From: Lutraria lutraria
Taxonomy: Eukaryota > Mollusca > Bivalvia > Venerida > Mactridae
Direction: 5' to 3'
DNA length: 64,000 bases
Assembly (NCBI GenBank): GCA_964023205.1
Contig: OZ026846.1
Coordinates: 35,236,194 to 35,300,193, forward strand
Shown here: positions 39,890-54,400 of the stretch, piece after piece
How positions within the stretch are numbered: the stretch's first letter is position 1
Layout of the letters: each line of letters opens with the position of its first letter
Notes under the pieces: generated by a model
The model's database searches: none
The model's input: the letters and a program-made list of their open reading frames with translations, nothing else
Told to the model about the DNA's origin: nothing
Made by a program: the position numbers and the translations under genes

Positions 39890-42800
39890 TGGTCTCGGAC
39901 TGGAGAATGCATGACCGGGCAACCTGGGGGGATATGGTCTCGGACTGGAGAATGCATGACCGGACAACTGGGGAGGGAGGAACATGATATCGGACTGGAG
40001 AATGCATGACCGGGCAACCGGGGAGGGAGGAACATGGTCTCGGACTGGAGAATGCATGACCAGGCAACCGGGGGGGAATATGGTCTCGGACTGGAGAATG
40101 CATGACCGGGCAACCGGGGAGGGAGGAACATGGTCTCGGACTGGAGAATGCATGACCGGGCAACCGGGGAGGGGGGAACATGGTCTCGGACTGGAGAAAG
40201 CATGACCGGACAACCTTGGGGGGACATGGTCTCGGACTGGAGAATGCATGACCGGGCAACCTGGGGGGGACATGGTCTCGGACTGGAGAATGCATGACCG
40301 GACAACCTGGGGGGGACATGGTCTCGGACTGGAGAATGCATGACCGGACAACCTGGGGGGGACATGGTCTCGGACTGGAGAATGCATGACCGGACAACCT
40401 GGGGAGTACATGGTCTCGGACTGGAGAATGCATGACCGGGCAACCGGGGAGGGGGGAACATGGTCTCGGACTGGAGAATGCATGACCGGGCAACCGGGGA
40501 GGGGGGAACATGGTCTTGGACTGGCGAATGCATGACTGGACAACCTGGGGGGGACATGGTCTCGGACTGGAGAATGCATGATCGGACAACCTGGGGGGGA
40601 CATGGTCTCGGACTGGAGAATGCATGACCGGGCAACCTGGGGGGGACATGGTCTCGGACTGGAGAATGCATGACCGGGCAACCTGGGGGGATATGGTCTT
40701 GGACTGGAGAATGCATGACCGGGCAACCGGGGAGGGGGGGACATGGTCTCGGACTGGAGAATGCATGACCGGACAACCTGGGGAGGACATGGTCTCGGAC
40801 TGGAGAAAGCATGACCGGGCAACCGGGGAGGGGGGAACATGGTCTCGGACTGGAGAATGCATGACCGGGCAACTGGGGAGGGGGGAACATGGTCTCGGAC
40901 TGGAGAATGCATGACCGGGCAACCGGGGAGGCAGGAACATGGTCTCGGACTGGAGAATGCATGACCGGGCAACCAGGGGGGGACATGGTCTCGGACTGGA
41001 GAATGCATGACCGGGCAACCGGGGAGGGGGGAACATGGTCTTGGACTGGCGAATGCATGACCGGACAACCTGGGGGGGACATGGTCTCGGACTGGAGAAT
41101 GCATGACCGGACAACCTGGGGAGGACATGGTCTCGGACTGGAGAATGCATGACCAGACAACCGTGGGGGAACATGGTCTCGGACTGGATAATGCATGACC
41201 GGGCAACCGGGGAGGCAGGAACATGGTCTCGGACTGGAGAAAGCATGACCGGACAACCTGGGGGGGACATGGTCTCGGACTGGAGAATGCATGACCGGAC
41301 AACTTGGGGAGGACATGGTCTCGGACTGGAGAAAGCATGACCGGACAACCTGGGGGGACATGGTCTCGGACTGGAGAATGCATGACCGGACAACCTGGGG
41401 GGGGACATGGTCTCGGACTTGAGAATGCATGACCGGACAACTTGGGGGGGATATGGTCTCGGACTGGAGAATGCATGACCGGACAACCTGGGGAGGACAT
41501 GGTCTCGGACTGGAGAATGTATGACCGGGCAACCGGGGAGGGGGGAACATGGTCTCGGACTGGAGAATGCATGACCGGGCAACCGGGGAGGGGGGAACAT
41601 GGTCTTGAACTGGCGAATGCATGACCGGACAACCTTGGGGGGACATGGTCTCGGACTGGAGAATGCATGACCGGGCAACCTGGGGGGGACATGGTCTCGG
41701 ACTGGAGAATGCATGACCGGGCAACCAGGGGGGGATATGGTCTCGGACTGGAGAATGCATGACCGGACAACTGGGGAGGGAGGAACATGGTCTCGGACTG
41801 GAGAATGCATGACCGGGCAACCTGGGGGGGACATGGTCTCGGACTGGAGAATGCATGACCGGGCAACCGGGGAGGGGGGGACATGGTCTCGGACTGGAGA
41901 ATGCATGACCGGACAACCTGGGGAGGACATGGTCTCGGACTGGAGAATGCATGACCGGGCAACCGGGGAGGGGGGAACATGGTCTTGGTCTGGCGAATGC
42001 ATGACCGGGCAACCGGGGAGGGGGGAACATGGTCTTGGTCTGGCGAATGCATGACCGGACAACCTGGGGGGGACATGGTCTCGGACTGGAGAATGCATGA
42101 CCGGGCAACCTGGGGGGGACATGGTCTCGGACTGGAGAATGCATGACCGGACAACCTGGGGAGGACATGGTCTCGGACTGGAGAATGCATGACCAGGCAA
42201 CCGGGGAGGGGGGAACATGGTCTCGGACAGGAGAATGCATGACCGGACAACTTGGGGAGGACATGGTCTTGGACTGGAGAAAGCATGACCGGACAACCTG
42301 GGGGGGACATGGTCTCGGACTGGATAATGCATGACCGGACAACCTGGGGGGGACATGGTCTCGGACTGGAGAATGCATGACCGGACAACCTGGGGGGGAC
42401 ATGGTCTCGGACTGGAGAATGCATGACCGGACAACCTGGGGAGGACATGGTCTCGGACTGGAGAATGCATGACCAGACAACCGTGGGGGAACATGGTCTC
42501 GGACTGGATAATGCATGACCGGGCAACCGGGGAGGCAGGAACATGGTCTCGGACTGGAGAATGCATGACCGGGCAACCTGGGGGGGACATGGTCTCGGAC
42601 TGGAGAATGCATGACCGGACAACTTGGTGAGGACATGGTCTCGGACTGGAGAAAGCATGACCGGACAACCTGGGGGGGACATGGTCTCGGACTGGAGAAT
42701 GCATGACCGGGCAACCTGGGGGGGACATGGTCTCGGACTGGAGAATGCATGACCGGGCAACCGGGGAGGCAGGAACATGGTCTCGGACTGGAGAATGCAT

Positions 42801-45800
42801 GACCGGGCAACCAGGGGGGGATATGGTCTCGTACTGGAGAATGCATGACCGGACAACTTGGGGGGGACATGGTCTCGGACTGGAGAATGCATGACCGGGC
42901 AACCGGGGAGGGTGGAACATGGTCTTGGACTGGCGAATGCATGACCGGACAACCTGGGGGGGACATGGTCTCGGACTGGAGAATGCATGACCGGACAACC
43001 TGGGGGGGACATGGTCTCGGACTGGAGAATGCATGACCGGGCAACCGGGGAGGGGGGACATGGTCTCGGACTGGAGAATGCATGACCGGACAACTTGGGG
43101 AGGACATGGTCTTGGACTGGAGAAAGCATGACCGGACAACCTGGGTGGGACATGGTCTCGGACTGGATAATGCATGACCGGACAACCTGGGGAGGACATG
43201 GTCTCGGACTGGAGAATGCATGACCAGACAACCGTGGGGGAACATGGTCTCGGACTGGATAATGCATGACCGGGCAACCGGGGAGGCAGGAACATGGTCT
43301 CGGACTGGAGAAAGCATGACCGGACAACCTGGGGGGGACATGGTCTCGGACTGGAGAATGCATGACCGGACAACTTGGGGAGGACATGGTCTCGGACTGG
43401 AGAAAGCATGACCGGACAACCTGGGGGGACATGGTCTCGGACTGGAGAATGCATGACAGGACAACCTGGGGAGGACATGGTCTCGGACTGGAGAATGCAT
43501 GACCGGACAACCTGGGGGGGACATGGTCTCGGACTTGAGAATGCATGACCGGACAACTTGGGGGGGACATGGTCTCGGACTGGAGAATGCATGACCGGGC
43601 AACCGGGGAGGGGGGGACATGGTCTCGGACTGGAGAATGCATGACTGGACAACCTGGGGAGGACATGGTCTCGGACTGGAGAATGCATGACCGGGCAACC
43701 GGGGAGGGGGGAACATGGTCTCGGACTGGAGAATGCATGACCGGGCAACCGGGGAGGGGGGAACATGGTCTTGGACTGGCGAATGCATGACCGGACAACC
43801 TGGGGGGGACATGGTCTCGGACTGGAGAATGCATGACCGGGCAACCTGGGGGGGACATGGTCTCGGACTGGAGAATGCATGACCGGACAACCTGGGGAGG
43901 ACATGGTCTCGGACTGGAGAATGCATGACCAGGCAACCGGGGAGGGGGGAACATGGTCTCGGACAGGAGAATGCATGACCGGACAACTTGGGGAGGACAT
44001 GGTCTTGGACTGGAGAAAGCATGACCGGACAACCTGGGGGGGACATGGTCTCGGACTGGAGAATGCATGACCGGACAACTTGGGGAGGACATGGTCTTGG
44101 ACTGGAGAAAGCATGACCGGACAACCTGGGGGGGGACATGGTCTCGGACTGGAGAATGCATGACCGGGCAACCTGGCGGGGACATGGTCTCGGACTGGAG
44201 AATGCATGACCGGAAAACCTGGGGAGGACATGGTCTCGGACTGGAGAATGCATGACCGGGCAACCGGGGAGGGGGGACATGGTCTCGGACTGGAGAATGC
44301 ATGACCGGACAACTTGGGGAGGACATGGTCTTGGACTGGATAATGCATGACCGGACAACCTGGGGGGGACATGGTCTCGGACTGGAGAATGCATGACCGG
44401 ACAACCTGGGGAGGAAATGGTCTCGGACTGGAGAATGCATGACCAGACAACCGTGGGGGAACATGGTCTCGGACTGGATAATGCATGACCGGACAACCTG
44501 GGGGGGACATGGTCTCGGACTGGAGAATGCATGACCGGACAACCTGGGGAGGACATGGTCTCGGACTGGAGAAAGCATGACCGGACAACCTGGGGGGGAC
44601 ATGGTCTCGGACTGGAGAATGCATGACCGGACAACTTGGGGAGGACATGGTCTCGGACTGGAGAAAGCATGACCGGACAACCTGGGGGGACATGGTCTCG
44701 GACTGGAGAATGCATGACAGGACAACCTGGGGAGGACATGGTCTCGGACTGGAGAATGCATGACCGGACAACCTGGGGGGGACATGGTCTCGGACTTGAG
44801 AATGCATGACCGGACAACCTGGGGGGGACATGGTCTCGGACTGGAGAATGCATGACCGGACAACCTGGGGGGGACATGGTCTCGGACTTGAGAATGCATG
44901 ACCGGACAACCTGGGGGGGACATGGTCTCGGACTGGAGAATGCATGACCGGGCAACCGGGGAGGGGGGGACATGGTCTCGGACTGGAGAATGCATGACCG
45001 GACAACCTGGGGAGGACATGGTCTCGGACTGGAGAATGCATGACCGGGCAACCGGGGAGGGGGGAACATGGTCTTGGTCTGGCGAATGCATGACCGGGCA
45101 ACCGGGGAGGGGGGAACATGGTCTTGGTCTGGCGAATGCATGACCGGACAACCTGGGGGGGACATGGTCTCGGACTGGAGAATGCATGACCGGGCAACCT
45201 GGGGGGGACATGGTCTCGGACTGGAGAATGCATGACCGGACAACCTGGGGAGGACATGGTCTCGGACTGGAGAATGCATGACCAGGCAACCGGGGAGGGG
45301 GGAACATGGTCTCGGACAGGAGAATGCATGACCGGACAACTTGGGGAGGACATGGTCTTGGACTGGAGAAAGCATGACCGGACAACCTGGGGGGGACATG
45401 GTCTCGGACTGGATAATGCATGACCGGACAACCTGGGGGGGACATGGTCTCGGACTGGAGAATGCATGACCGGACAACCTGGGGGGGACATGGTCTCGGA
45501 CTGGAGAATGCATGACCGGACAACCTGGGGAGGACATGGTCTCGGACTGGAGAATGCATGACCAGACAACCGTGGGGGAACATGGTCTCGGACTGGATAA
45601 TGCATGACCGGGCAACCGGGGAGGCAGGAACATGGTCTCGGACTGGAGAATGCATGACCGGGCAACCTGGGGGGGACATGGTCTCGGACTGGAGAATGCA
45701 TGACCGGGCAACCGGGGAGGGGGGGACATGGTCTCGGACTGGAGAATGCATGACCGGACAACCTGGGGAGGACATGGTCTCGGACTGGAGAATGCATGAC

Positions 45801-48423
45801 CGGGCAACCGGGGAGGGGGGAACATGGTCTTGGTCTGGCGAATGCATGACCGGGCAACCGGGGAGGGGGGAACATGGTCTTGGTCTGGCGAATGCATGAC
45901 CGGACAACCTGGGGGGGACATGGTCTCGGACTGGAGAATGCATGACCGGGCAACCGGGGAGGGGGGAACATGGTCTTGGTCTGGCGAATGCATGACCGGG
46001 CAACCGGGGAGGGGGGAACATGGTCTTGGTCTGGCGAATGCATGACCGGACAACCTGGGGGGGACATGGTCTCGGACTGGAGAATGCATGACCGGGCAAC
46101 CTGGGGGGGACATGGTCTCGGACTGGAGAATGCATGACCGGACAACCTGGGGAGGACATGGTCTCGGACTGGAGAATGCATGACCAGGCAACCGGGGAGG
46201 GGGGAACATGGTCTCGGACAGGAGAATGCATGACCGGACAACTTGGGGAGGACATGGTCTTGGACTGGAGAAAGCATGACCGGACAACCTGGGGGGGACA
46301 TGGTCTCGGACTGGATAATGCATGACCGGACAACCTGGGGGGGACATGGTCTCGGACTGGAGAATGCATGACCGGACAACCTGGGGGGGACATGGTCTCG
46401 GACTGGAGAATGCATGACCGGACAACCTGGGGAGGACATGGTCTCGGACTGGAGAATGCATGACCAGACAACCGTGGGGGAACATGGTCTCGGACTGGAT
46501 AATGCATGACCGGGCAACCGGGGAGGCAGGAACATGGTCTCGGACTGGAGAATGCATGACCGGGCAACCTGGGGGGGACATGGTCTCGGACTGGAGAATG
46601 CATGACCGGACAACTTGGTGAGGACATGGTCTCGGACTGGAGAAAGCATGACCGGACAACCTGGGGGGGACATGGTCTCGGACTGGAGAATGCATGACCG
46701 GACAACTTGGGGAGGACATGGTCTCGGACTGGAGAAAGCATGACCGGACAACCTGGGGGGGACATGGTCTCGGACTGGAGAATGCATGACCGGGCAACCG
46801 GTGCGTGGGGAACATGGTCTCGGACTGGAGAAGGCATGACCGGACAACCTGGGGGGGACATGGTCTCGGACTGGAGAATGCATGACCAGACAACCTGGGG
46901 AGGACATGGTCTCGGACTGGAGAAAGCATGACCGGGCAACCGGGGAGGGGGGAACATGGTCTCGGACTGGAGAATGCATGACCGGGCAACTGGGGAGGGG
47001 GGAACATGGTCTCGGACTGGAGAATGCATGACCGGGCAACCTGGGGGGGACATGGTCTCGGACTGGAGAATGCATGACCGGGCAACCGGGGAGGCAGGAA
47101 CATGGTCTCGGACTGGAGAATGCATGACCGGGCAACCAGGGGGGGACATGGTCTCGGACTGGAGAATGCATGACCGGGCAACCGGGGAGGGGGGAACATG
47201 GTCTTGGACTGGCGAATGCATGACCGGACAACCTGGGGGGGACATGGTCTCGGACTGGAGAATGCATGACCGGACAACCTGGGGAGGACATGGTCTCGGA
47301 CTGGAGAATGCATGACCAGACAACCGTGGGGGAACATGGTCTCGGACTGGATAATGCATGACCGGGCAACCGGGGAGGGGGGAACATGGTCTGGGACTGG
47401 CGAATGCATGACCGGACAACCTGGGGGGGACATGGTCTCGGACTGGAGAATGCATGACCGGACAACCTGGGGAGGACATGGTCTCGGACTGGAGAATGCA
47501 TGACCGGGCAACCGGGGAGGGGGGACATGGTCTCGGACTGGAGAATGCATGACCGGACAACTTGGGGAGGACATGGTCTTGGACTGGAGAAAGCATGACC
47601 GGACAACCTGGGGGGGACATGGTCTCGGACTGGAGAATGCATGACCGGGCAACCTGGCGGGGACATGGTCTCGGACTGGAGAATGCATGACCGGACAACC
47701 TGGGGAGGACATGGTCTCGGACTGGAGAATGCATGACCGGGCAACCGGGGAGGGGGGACATGGTCTCGGACTGGAGAATGCATGACCGGACAACTTGGGG
47801 AGGACATGGTCTTGGACTGGAGAAAGCATGACCGGACAACCTGGGTGGGACATGGTCTCGGACTGGATAATGCATGACCGGACAACCTGTGGGGACATGG
47901 TCTCGGACTGGAGAATGCATGACCGGGCAACCGGGGAGGGGGGAACATGGTCTTGGACTGGCGAATGCATGACCGGACAACCTGGGGGGGACATGGTCTC
48001 GGACTGGAGAATGCATGACCGGACAACCTGGGGAGGACATGGTCTCGGACTGGAGAATGCATGACCGGACAACCTGGGGGGGACATGGTCTCGGACTGGA
48101 GAATGCATGACCGGACAACCTGGGGAGGACATGGTCTCGGACTGGAGAAAGCATGACCGGGCAACCGGGGAGGGGGGAACATGGTCTCGGACTGGAGAAT
48201 GCATGACCGGGCAACTGGGGAGGGGGGAACATGGTCTCGGACTGGAGAATGCATGACCGGGCAACCGGGGAGGCAGGAACATGGTCTCGGACTGGAGAAT
48301 GCATGACCGGGCAACCAGGGGGGGACATGGTCTCGGACTGGAGAATGCATGACCGGGCAACCGGGGAGGGGGGAACATGGTCTTGGACTGGCGAATGCAT
48401 GACCGGACAACCTGGGGGGGACA
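39890..48423. repeat. 8,534-bp super-unit, copy 1
   Basis: Left third (to about 42,600) is module B material; the rest is assembled from pieces seen at 25-30 kb and 35-36 kb, plus runs of cttggtctggcg monomers. An internal 902-bp tandem duplication links about 45,232-45,560 with 46,134-46,460. Landmarks from here recur 8,534 bp to the right without interruption across the junction at about 48,424, so the two copies are directly tandem. A tctgggactggcg variant at 47,391 is a useful private marker. No module A tail is present. Confidence 0.88.
45232..46530. repeat. 902-bp tandem duplication nested in the 8.5-kb unit
   Basis: The series tggggagg, ccaggcaacc, tcggacaggag, acttggggagg, gataatgc, ccagacaaccgtg occurs at 45,232 onward and again at 46,134 onward. 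The same nested pair occurs in the second unit at 53,765 and 54,667, so the 902-bp event predates the 8,534-bp one. Confidence 0.8.
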
Positions 48424-51400
48424 TGGTCTCGGACTGGAGAATGCATGACCGGGCAACCTGGGGGGATATGGTCTCGGACTGGAGAATGCATGACCGGACA
48501 ACTGGGGAGGGAGGAACATGATATCGGACTGGAGAATGCATGACCGGGCAACCGGGGAGGGAGGAACATGGTCTCGGACTGGAGAATGCATGACCAGGCA
48601 ACCGGGGGGGAATATGGTCTCGGACTGGAGAATGCATGACCGGGCAACCGGGGAGGGAGGAACATGGTCTCGGACTGGAGAATGCATGACCGGGCAACCG
48701 GGGAGGGGGGAACATGGTCTCGGACTGGAGAAAGCATGACCGGACAACCTTGGGGGGACATGGTCTCGGACTGGAGAATGCATGACCGGGCAACCTGGGG
48801 GGGACATGGTCTCGGACTGGAGAATGCATGACCGGACAACCTGGGGGGGACATGGTCTCGGACTGGAGAATGCATGACCGGACAACCTGGGGGGGACATG
48901 GTCTCGGACTGGAGAATGCATGACCGGACAACCTGGGGAGTACATGGTCTCGGACTGGAGAATGCATGACCGGGCAACCGGGGAGGGGGGAACATGGTCT
49001 CGGACTGGAGAATGCATGACCGGGCAACCGGGGAGGGGGGAACATGGTCTTGGACTGGCGAATGCATGACTGGACAACCTGGGGGGGACATGGTCTCGGA
49101 CTGGAGAATGCATGATCGGACAACCTGGGGGGGACATGGTCTCGGACTGGAGAATGCATGACCGGGCAACCTGGGGGGGACATGGTCTCGGACTGGAGAA
49201 TGCATGACCGGGCAACCTGGGGGGATATGGTCTTGGACTGGAGAATGCATGACCGGGCAACCGGGGAGGGGGGGACATGGTCTCGGACTGGAGAATGCAT
49301 GACCGGACAACCTGGGGAGGACATGGTCTCGGACTGGAGAAAGCATGACCGGGCAACCGGGGAGGGGGGAACATGGTCTCGGACTGGAGAATGCATGACC
49401 GGGCAACTGGGGAGGGGGGAACATGGTCTCGGACTGGAGAATGCATGACCGGGCAACCGGGGAGGCAGGAACATGGTCTCGGACTGGAGAATGCATGACC
49501 GGGCAACCAGGGGGGGACATGGTCTCGGACTGGAGAATGCATGACCGGGCAACCGGGGAGGGGGGAACATGGTCTTGGACTGGCGAATGCATGACCGGAC
49601 AACCTGGGGGGGACATGGTCTCGGACTGGAGAATGCATGACCGGACAACCTGGGGAGGACATGGTCTCGGACTGGAGAATGCATGACCAGACAACCGTGG
49701 GGGAACATGGTCTCGGACTGGATAATGCATGACCGGGCAACCGGGGAGGCAGGAACATGGTCTCGGACTGGAGAAAGCATGACCGGACAACCTGGGGGGG
49801 ACATGGTCTCGGACTGGAGAATGCATGACCGGACAACTTGGGGAGGACATGGTCTCGGACTGGAGAAAGCATGACCGGACAACCTGGGGGGACATGGTCT
49901 CGGACTGGAGAATGCATGACCGGACAACCTGGGGGGGGACATGGTCTCGGACTTGAGAATGCATGACCGGACAACTTGGGGGGGATATGGTCTCGGACTG
50001 GAGAATGCATGACCGGACAACCTGGGGAGGACATGGTCTCGGACTGGAGAATGTATGACCGGGCAACCGGGGAGGGGGGAACATGGTCTCGGACTGGAGA
50101 ATGCATGACCGGGCAACCGGGGAGGGGGGAACATGGTCTTGAACTGGCGAATGCATGACCGGACAACCTTGGGGGGACATGGTCTCGGACTGGAGAATGC
50201 ATGACCGGGCAACCTGGGGGGGACATGGTCTCGGACTGGAGAATGCATGACCGGGCAACCAGGGGGGGATATGGTCTCGGACTGGAGAATGCATGACCGG
50301 ACAACTGGGGAGGGAGGAACATGGTCTCGGACTGGAGAATGCATGACCGGGCAACCTGGGGGGGACATGGTCTCGGACTGGAGAATGCATGACCGGGCAA
50401 CCGGGGAGGGGGGGACATGGTCTCGGACTGGAGAATGCATGACCGGACAACCTGGGGAGGACATGGTCTCGGACTGGAGAATGCATGACCGGGCAACCGG
50501 GGAGGGGGGAACATGGTCTTGGTCTGGCGAATGCATGACCGGGCAACCGGGGAGGGGGGAACATGGTCTTGGTCTGGCGAATGCATGACCGGACAACCTG
50601 GGGGGGACATGGTCTCGGACTGGAGAATGCATGACCGGGCAACCTGGGGGGGACATGGTCTCGGACTGGAGAATGCATGACCGGACAACCTGGGGAGGAC
50701 ATGGTCTCGGACTGGAGAATGCATGACCAGGCAACCGGGGAGGGGGGAACATGGTCTCGGACAGGAGAATGCATGACCGGACAACTTGGGGAGGACATGG
50801 TCTTGGACTGGAGAAAGCATGACCGGACAACCTGGGGGGGACATGGTCTCGGACTGGATAATGCATGACCGGACAACCTGGGGGGGACATGGTCTCGGAC
50901 TGGAGAATGCATGACCGGACAACCTGGGGGGGACATGGTCTCGGACTGGAGAATGCATGACCGGACAACCTGGGGAGGACATGGTCTCGGACTGGAGAAT
51001 GCATGACCAGACAACCGTGGGGGAACATGGTCTCGGACTGGATAATGCATGACCGGGCAACCGGGGAGGCAGGAACATGGTCTCGGACTGGAGAATGCAT
51101 GACCGGGCAACCTGGGGGGGACATGGTCTCGGACTGGAGAATGCATGACCGGACAACTTGGTGAGGACATGGTCTCGGACTGGAGAAAGCATGACCGGAC
51201 AACCTGGGGGGGACATGGTCTCGGACTGGAGAATGCATGACCGGGCAACCTGGGGGGGACATGGTCTCGGACTGGAGAATGCATGACCGGGCAACCGGGG
51301 AGGCAGGAACATGGTCTCGGACTGGAGAATGCATGACCGGGCAACCAGGGGGGGATATGGTCTCGTACTGGAGAATGCATGACCGGACAACTTGGGGGGG

Positions 51401-54400
51401 ACATGGTCTCGGACTGGAGAATGCATGACCGGGCAACCGGGGAGGGTGGAACATGGTCTTGGACTGGCGAATGCATGACCGGACAACCTGGGGGGGACAT
51501 GGTCTCGGACTGGAGAATGCATGACCGGACAACCTGGGGGGGACATGGTCTCGGACTGGAGAATGCATGACCGGGCAACCGGGGAGGGGGGACATGGTCT
51601 CGGACTGGAGAATGCATGACCGGACAACTTGGGGAGGACATGGTCTTGGACTGGAGAAAGCATGACCGGACAACCTGGGTGGGACATGGTCTCGGACTGG
51701 ATAATGCATGACCGGACAACCTGGGGAGGACATGGTCTCGGACTGGAGAATGCATGACCAGACAACCGTGGGGGAACATGGTCTCGGACTGGATAATGCA
51801 TGACCGGGCAACCGGGGAGGCAGGAACATGGTCTCGGACTGGAGAAAGCATGACCGGACAACCTGGGGGGGACATGGTCTCGGACTGGAGAATGCATGAC
51901 CGGACAACTTGGGGAGGACATGGTCTCGGACTGGAGAAAGCATGACCGGACAACCTGGGGGGACATGGTCTCGGACTGGAGAATGCATGACAGGACAACC
52001 TGGGGAGGACATGGTCTCGGACTGGAGAATGCATGACCGGACAACCTGGGGGGGACATGGTCTCGGACTTGAGAATGCATGACCGGACAACTTGGGGGGG
52101 ACATGGTCTCGGACTGGAGAATGCATGACCGGGCAACCGGGGAGGGGGGGACATGGTCTCGGACTGGAGAATGCATGACTGGACAACCTGGGGAGGACAT
52201 GGTCTCGGACTGGAGAATGCATGACCGGGCAACCGGGGAGGGGGGAACATGGTCTCGGACTGGAGAATGCATGACCGGGCAACCGGGGAGGGGGGAACAT
52301 GGTCTTGGACTGGCGAATGCATGACCGGACAACCTGGGGGGGACATGGTCTCGGACTGGAGAATGCATGACCGGGCAACCTGGGGGGGACATGGTCTCGG
52401 ACTGGAGAATGCATGACCGGACAACCTGGGGAGGACATGGTCTCGGACTGGAGAATGCATGACCAGGCAACCGGGGAGGGGGGAACATGGTCTCGGACAG
52501 GAGAATGCATGACCGGACAACTTGGGGAGGACATGGTCTTGGACTGGAGAAAGCATGACCGGACAACCTGGGGGGGACATGGTCTCGGACTGGAGAATGC
52601 ATGACCGGACAACTTGGGGAGGACATGGTCTTGGACTGGAGAAAGCATGACCGGACAACCTGGGGGGGACATGGTCTCGGACTGGAGAATGCATGACCGG
52701 GCAACCTGGCGGGGACATGGTCTCGGACTGGAGAATGCATGACCGGAAAACCTGGGGAGGACATGGTCTCGGACTGGAGAATGCATGACCGGGCAACCGG
52801 GGAGGGGGGACATGGTCTCGGACTGGAGAATGCATGACCGGACAACTTGGGGAGGACATGGTCTTGGACTGGATAATGCATGACCGGACAACCTGGGGGG
52901 GACATGGTCTCGGACTGGAGAATGCATGACCGGACAACCTGGGGAGGAAATGGTCTCGGACTGGAGAATGCATGACCAGACAACCGTGGGGGAACATGGT
53001 CTCGGACTGGATAATGCATGACCGGACAACCTGGGGGGGACATGGTCTCGGACTGGAGAATGCATGACCGGACAACCTGGGGAGGACATGGTCTCGGACT
53101 GGAGAAAGCATGACCGGACAACCTGGGGGGGACATGGTCTCGGACTGGAGAATGCATGACCGGACAACTTGGGGAGGACATGGTCTCGGACTGGAGAAAG
53201 CATGACCGGACAACCTGGGGGGACATGGTCTCGGACTGGAGAATGCATGACAGGACAACCTGGGGAGGACATGGTCTCGGACTGGAGAATGCATGACCGG
53301 ACAACCTGGGGGGGACATGGTCTCGGACTTGAGAATGCATGACCGGACAACCTGGGGGGGACATGGTCTCGGACTGGAGAATGCATGACCGGACAACCTG
53401 GGGGGGACATGGTCTCGGACTTGAGAATGCATGACCGGACAACCTGGGGGGGACATGGTCTCGGACTGGAGAATGCATGACCGGGCAACCGGGGAGGGGG
53501 GGACATGGTCTCGGACTGGAGAATGCATGACCGGACAACCTGGGGAGGACATGGTCTCGGACTGGAGAATGCATGACCGGGCAACCGGGGAGGGGGGAAC
53601 ATGGTCTTGGTCTGGCGAATGCATGACCGGGCAACCGGGGAGGGGGGAACATGGTCTTGGTCTGGCGAATGCATGACCGGACAACCTGGGGGGGACATGG
53701 TCTCGGACTGGAGAATGCATGACCGGGCAACCTGGGGGGGACATGGTCTCGGACTGGAGAATGCATGACCGGACAACCTGGGGAGGACATGGTCTCGGAC
53801 TGGAGAATGCATGACCAGGCAACCGGGGAGGGGGGAACATGGTCTCGGACAGGAGAATGCATGACCGGACAACTTGGGGAGGACATGGTCTTGGACTGGA
53901 GAAAGCATGACCGGACAACCTGGGGGGGACATGGTCTCGGACTGGATAATGCATGACCGGACAACCTGGGGGGGACATGGTCTCGGACTGGAGAATGCAT
54001 GACCGGACAACCTGGGGGGGACATGGTCTCGGACTGGAGAATGCATGACCGGACAACCTGGGGAGGACATGGTCTCGGACTGGAGAATGCATGACCAGAC
54101 AACCGTGGGGGAACATGGTCTCGGACTGGATAATGCATGACCGGGCAACCGGGGAGGCAGGAACATGGTCTCGGACTGGAGAATGCATGACCGGGCAACC
54201 TGGGGGGGACATGGTCTCGGACTGGAGAATGCATGACCGGGCAACCGGGGAGGGGGGGACATGGTCTCGGACTGGAGAATGCATGACCGGACAACCTGGG
54301 GAGGACATGGTCTCGGACTGGAGAATGCATGACCGGGCAACCGGGGAGGGGGGAACATGGTCTTGGTCTGGCGAATGCATGACCGGGCAACCGGGGAGGG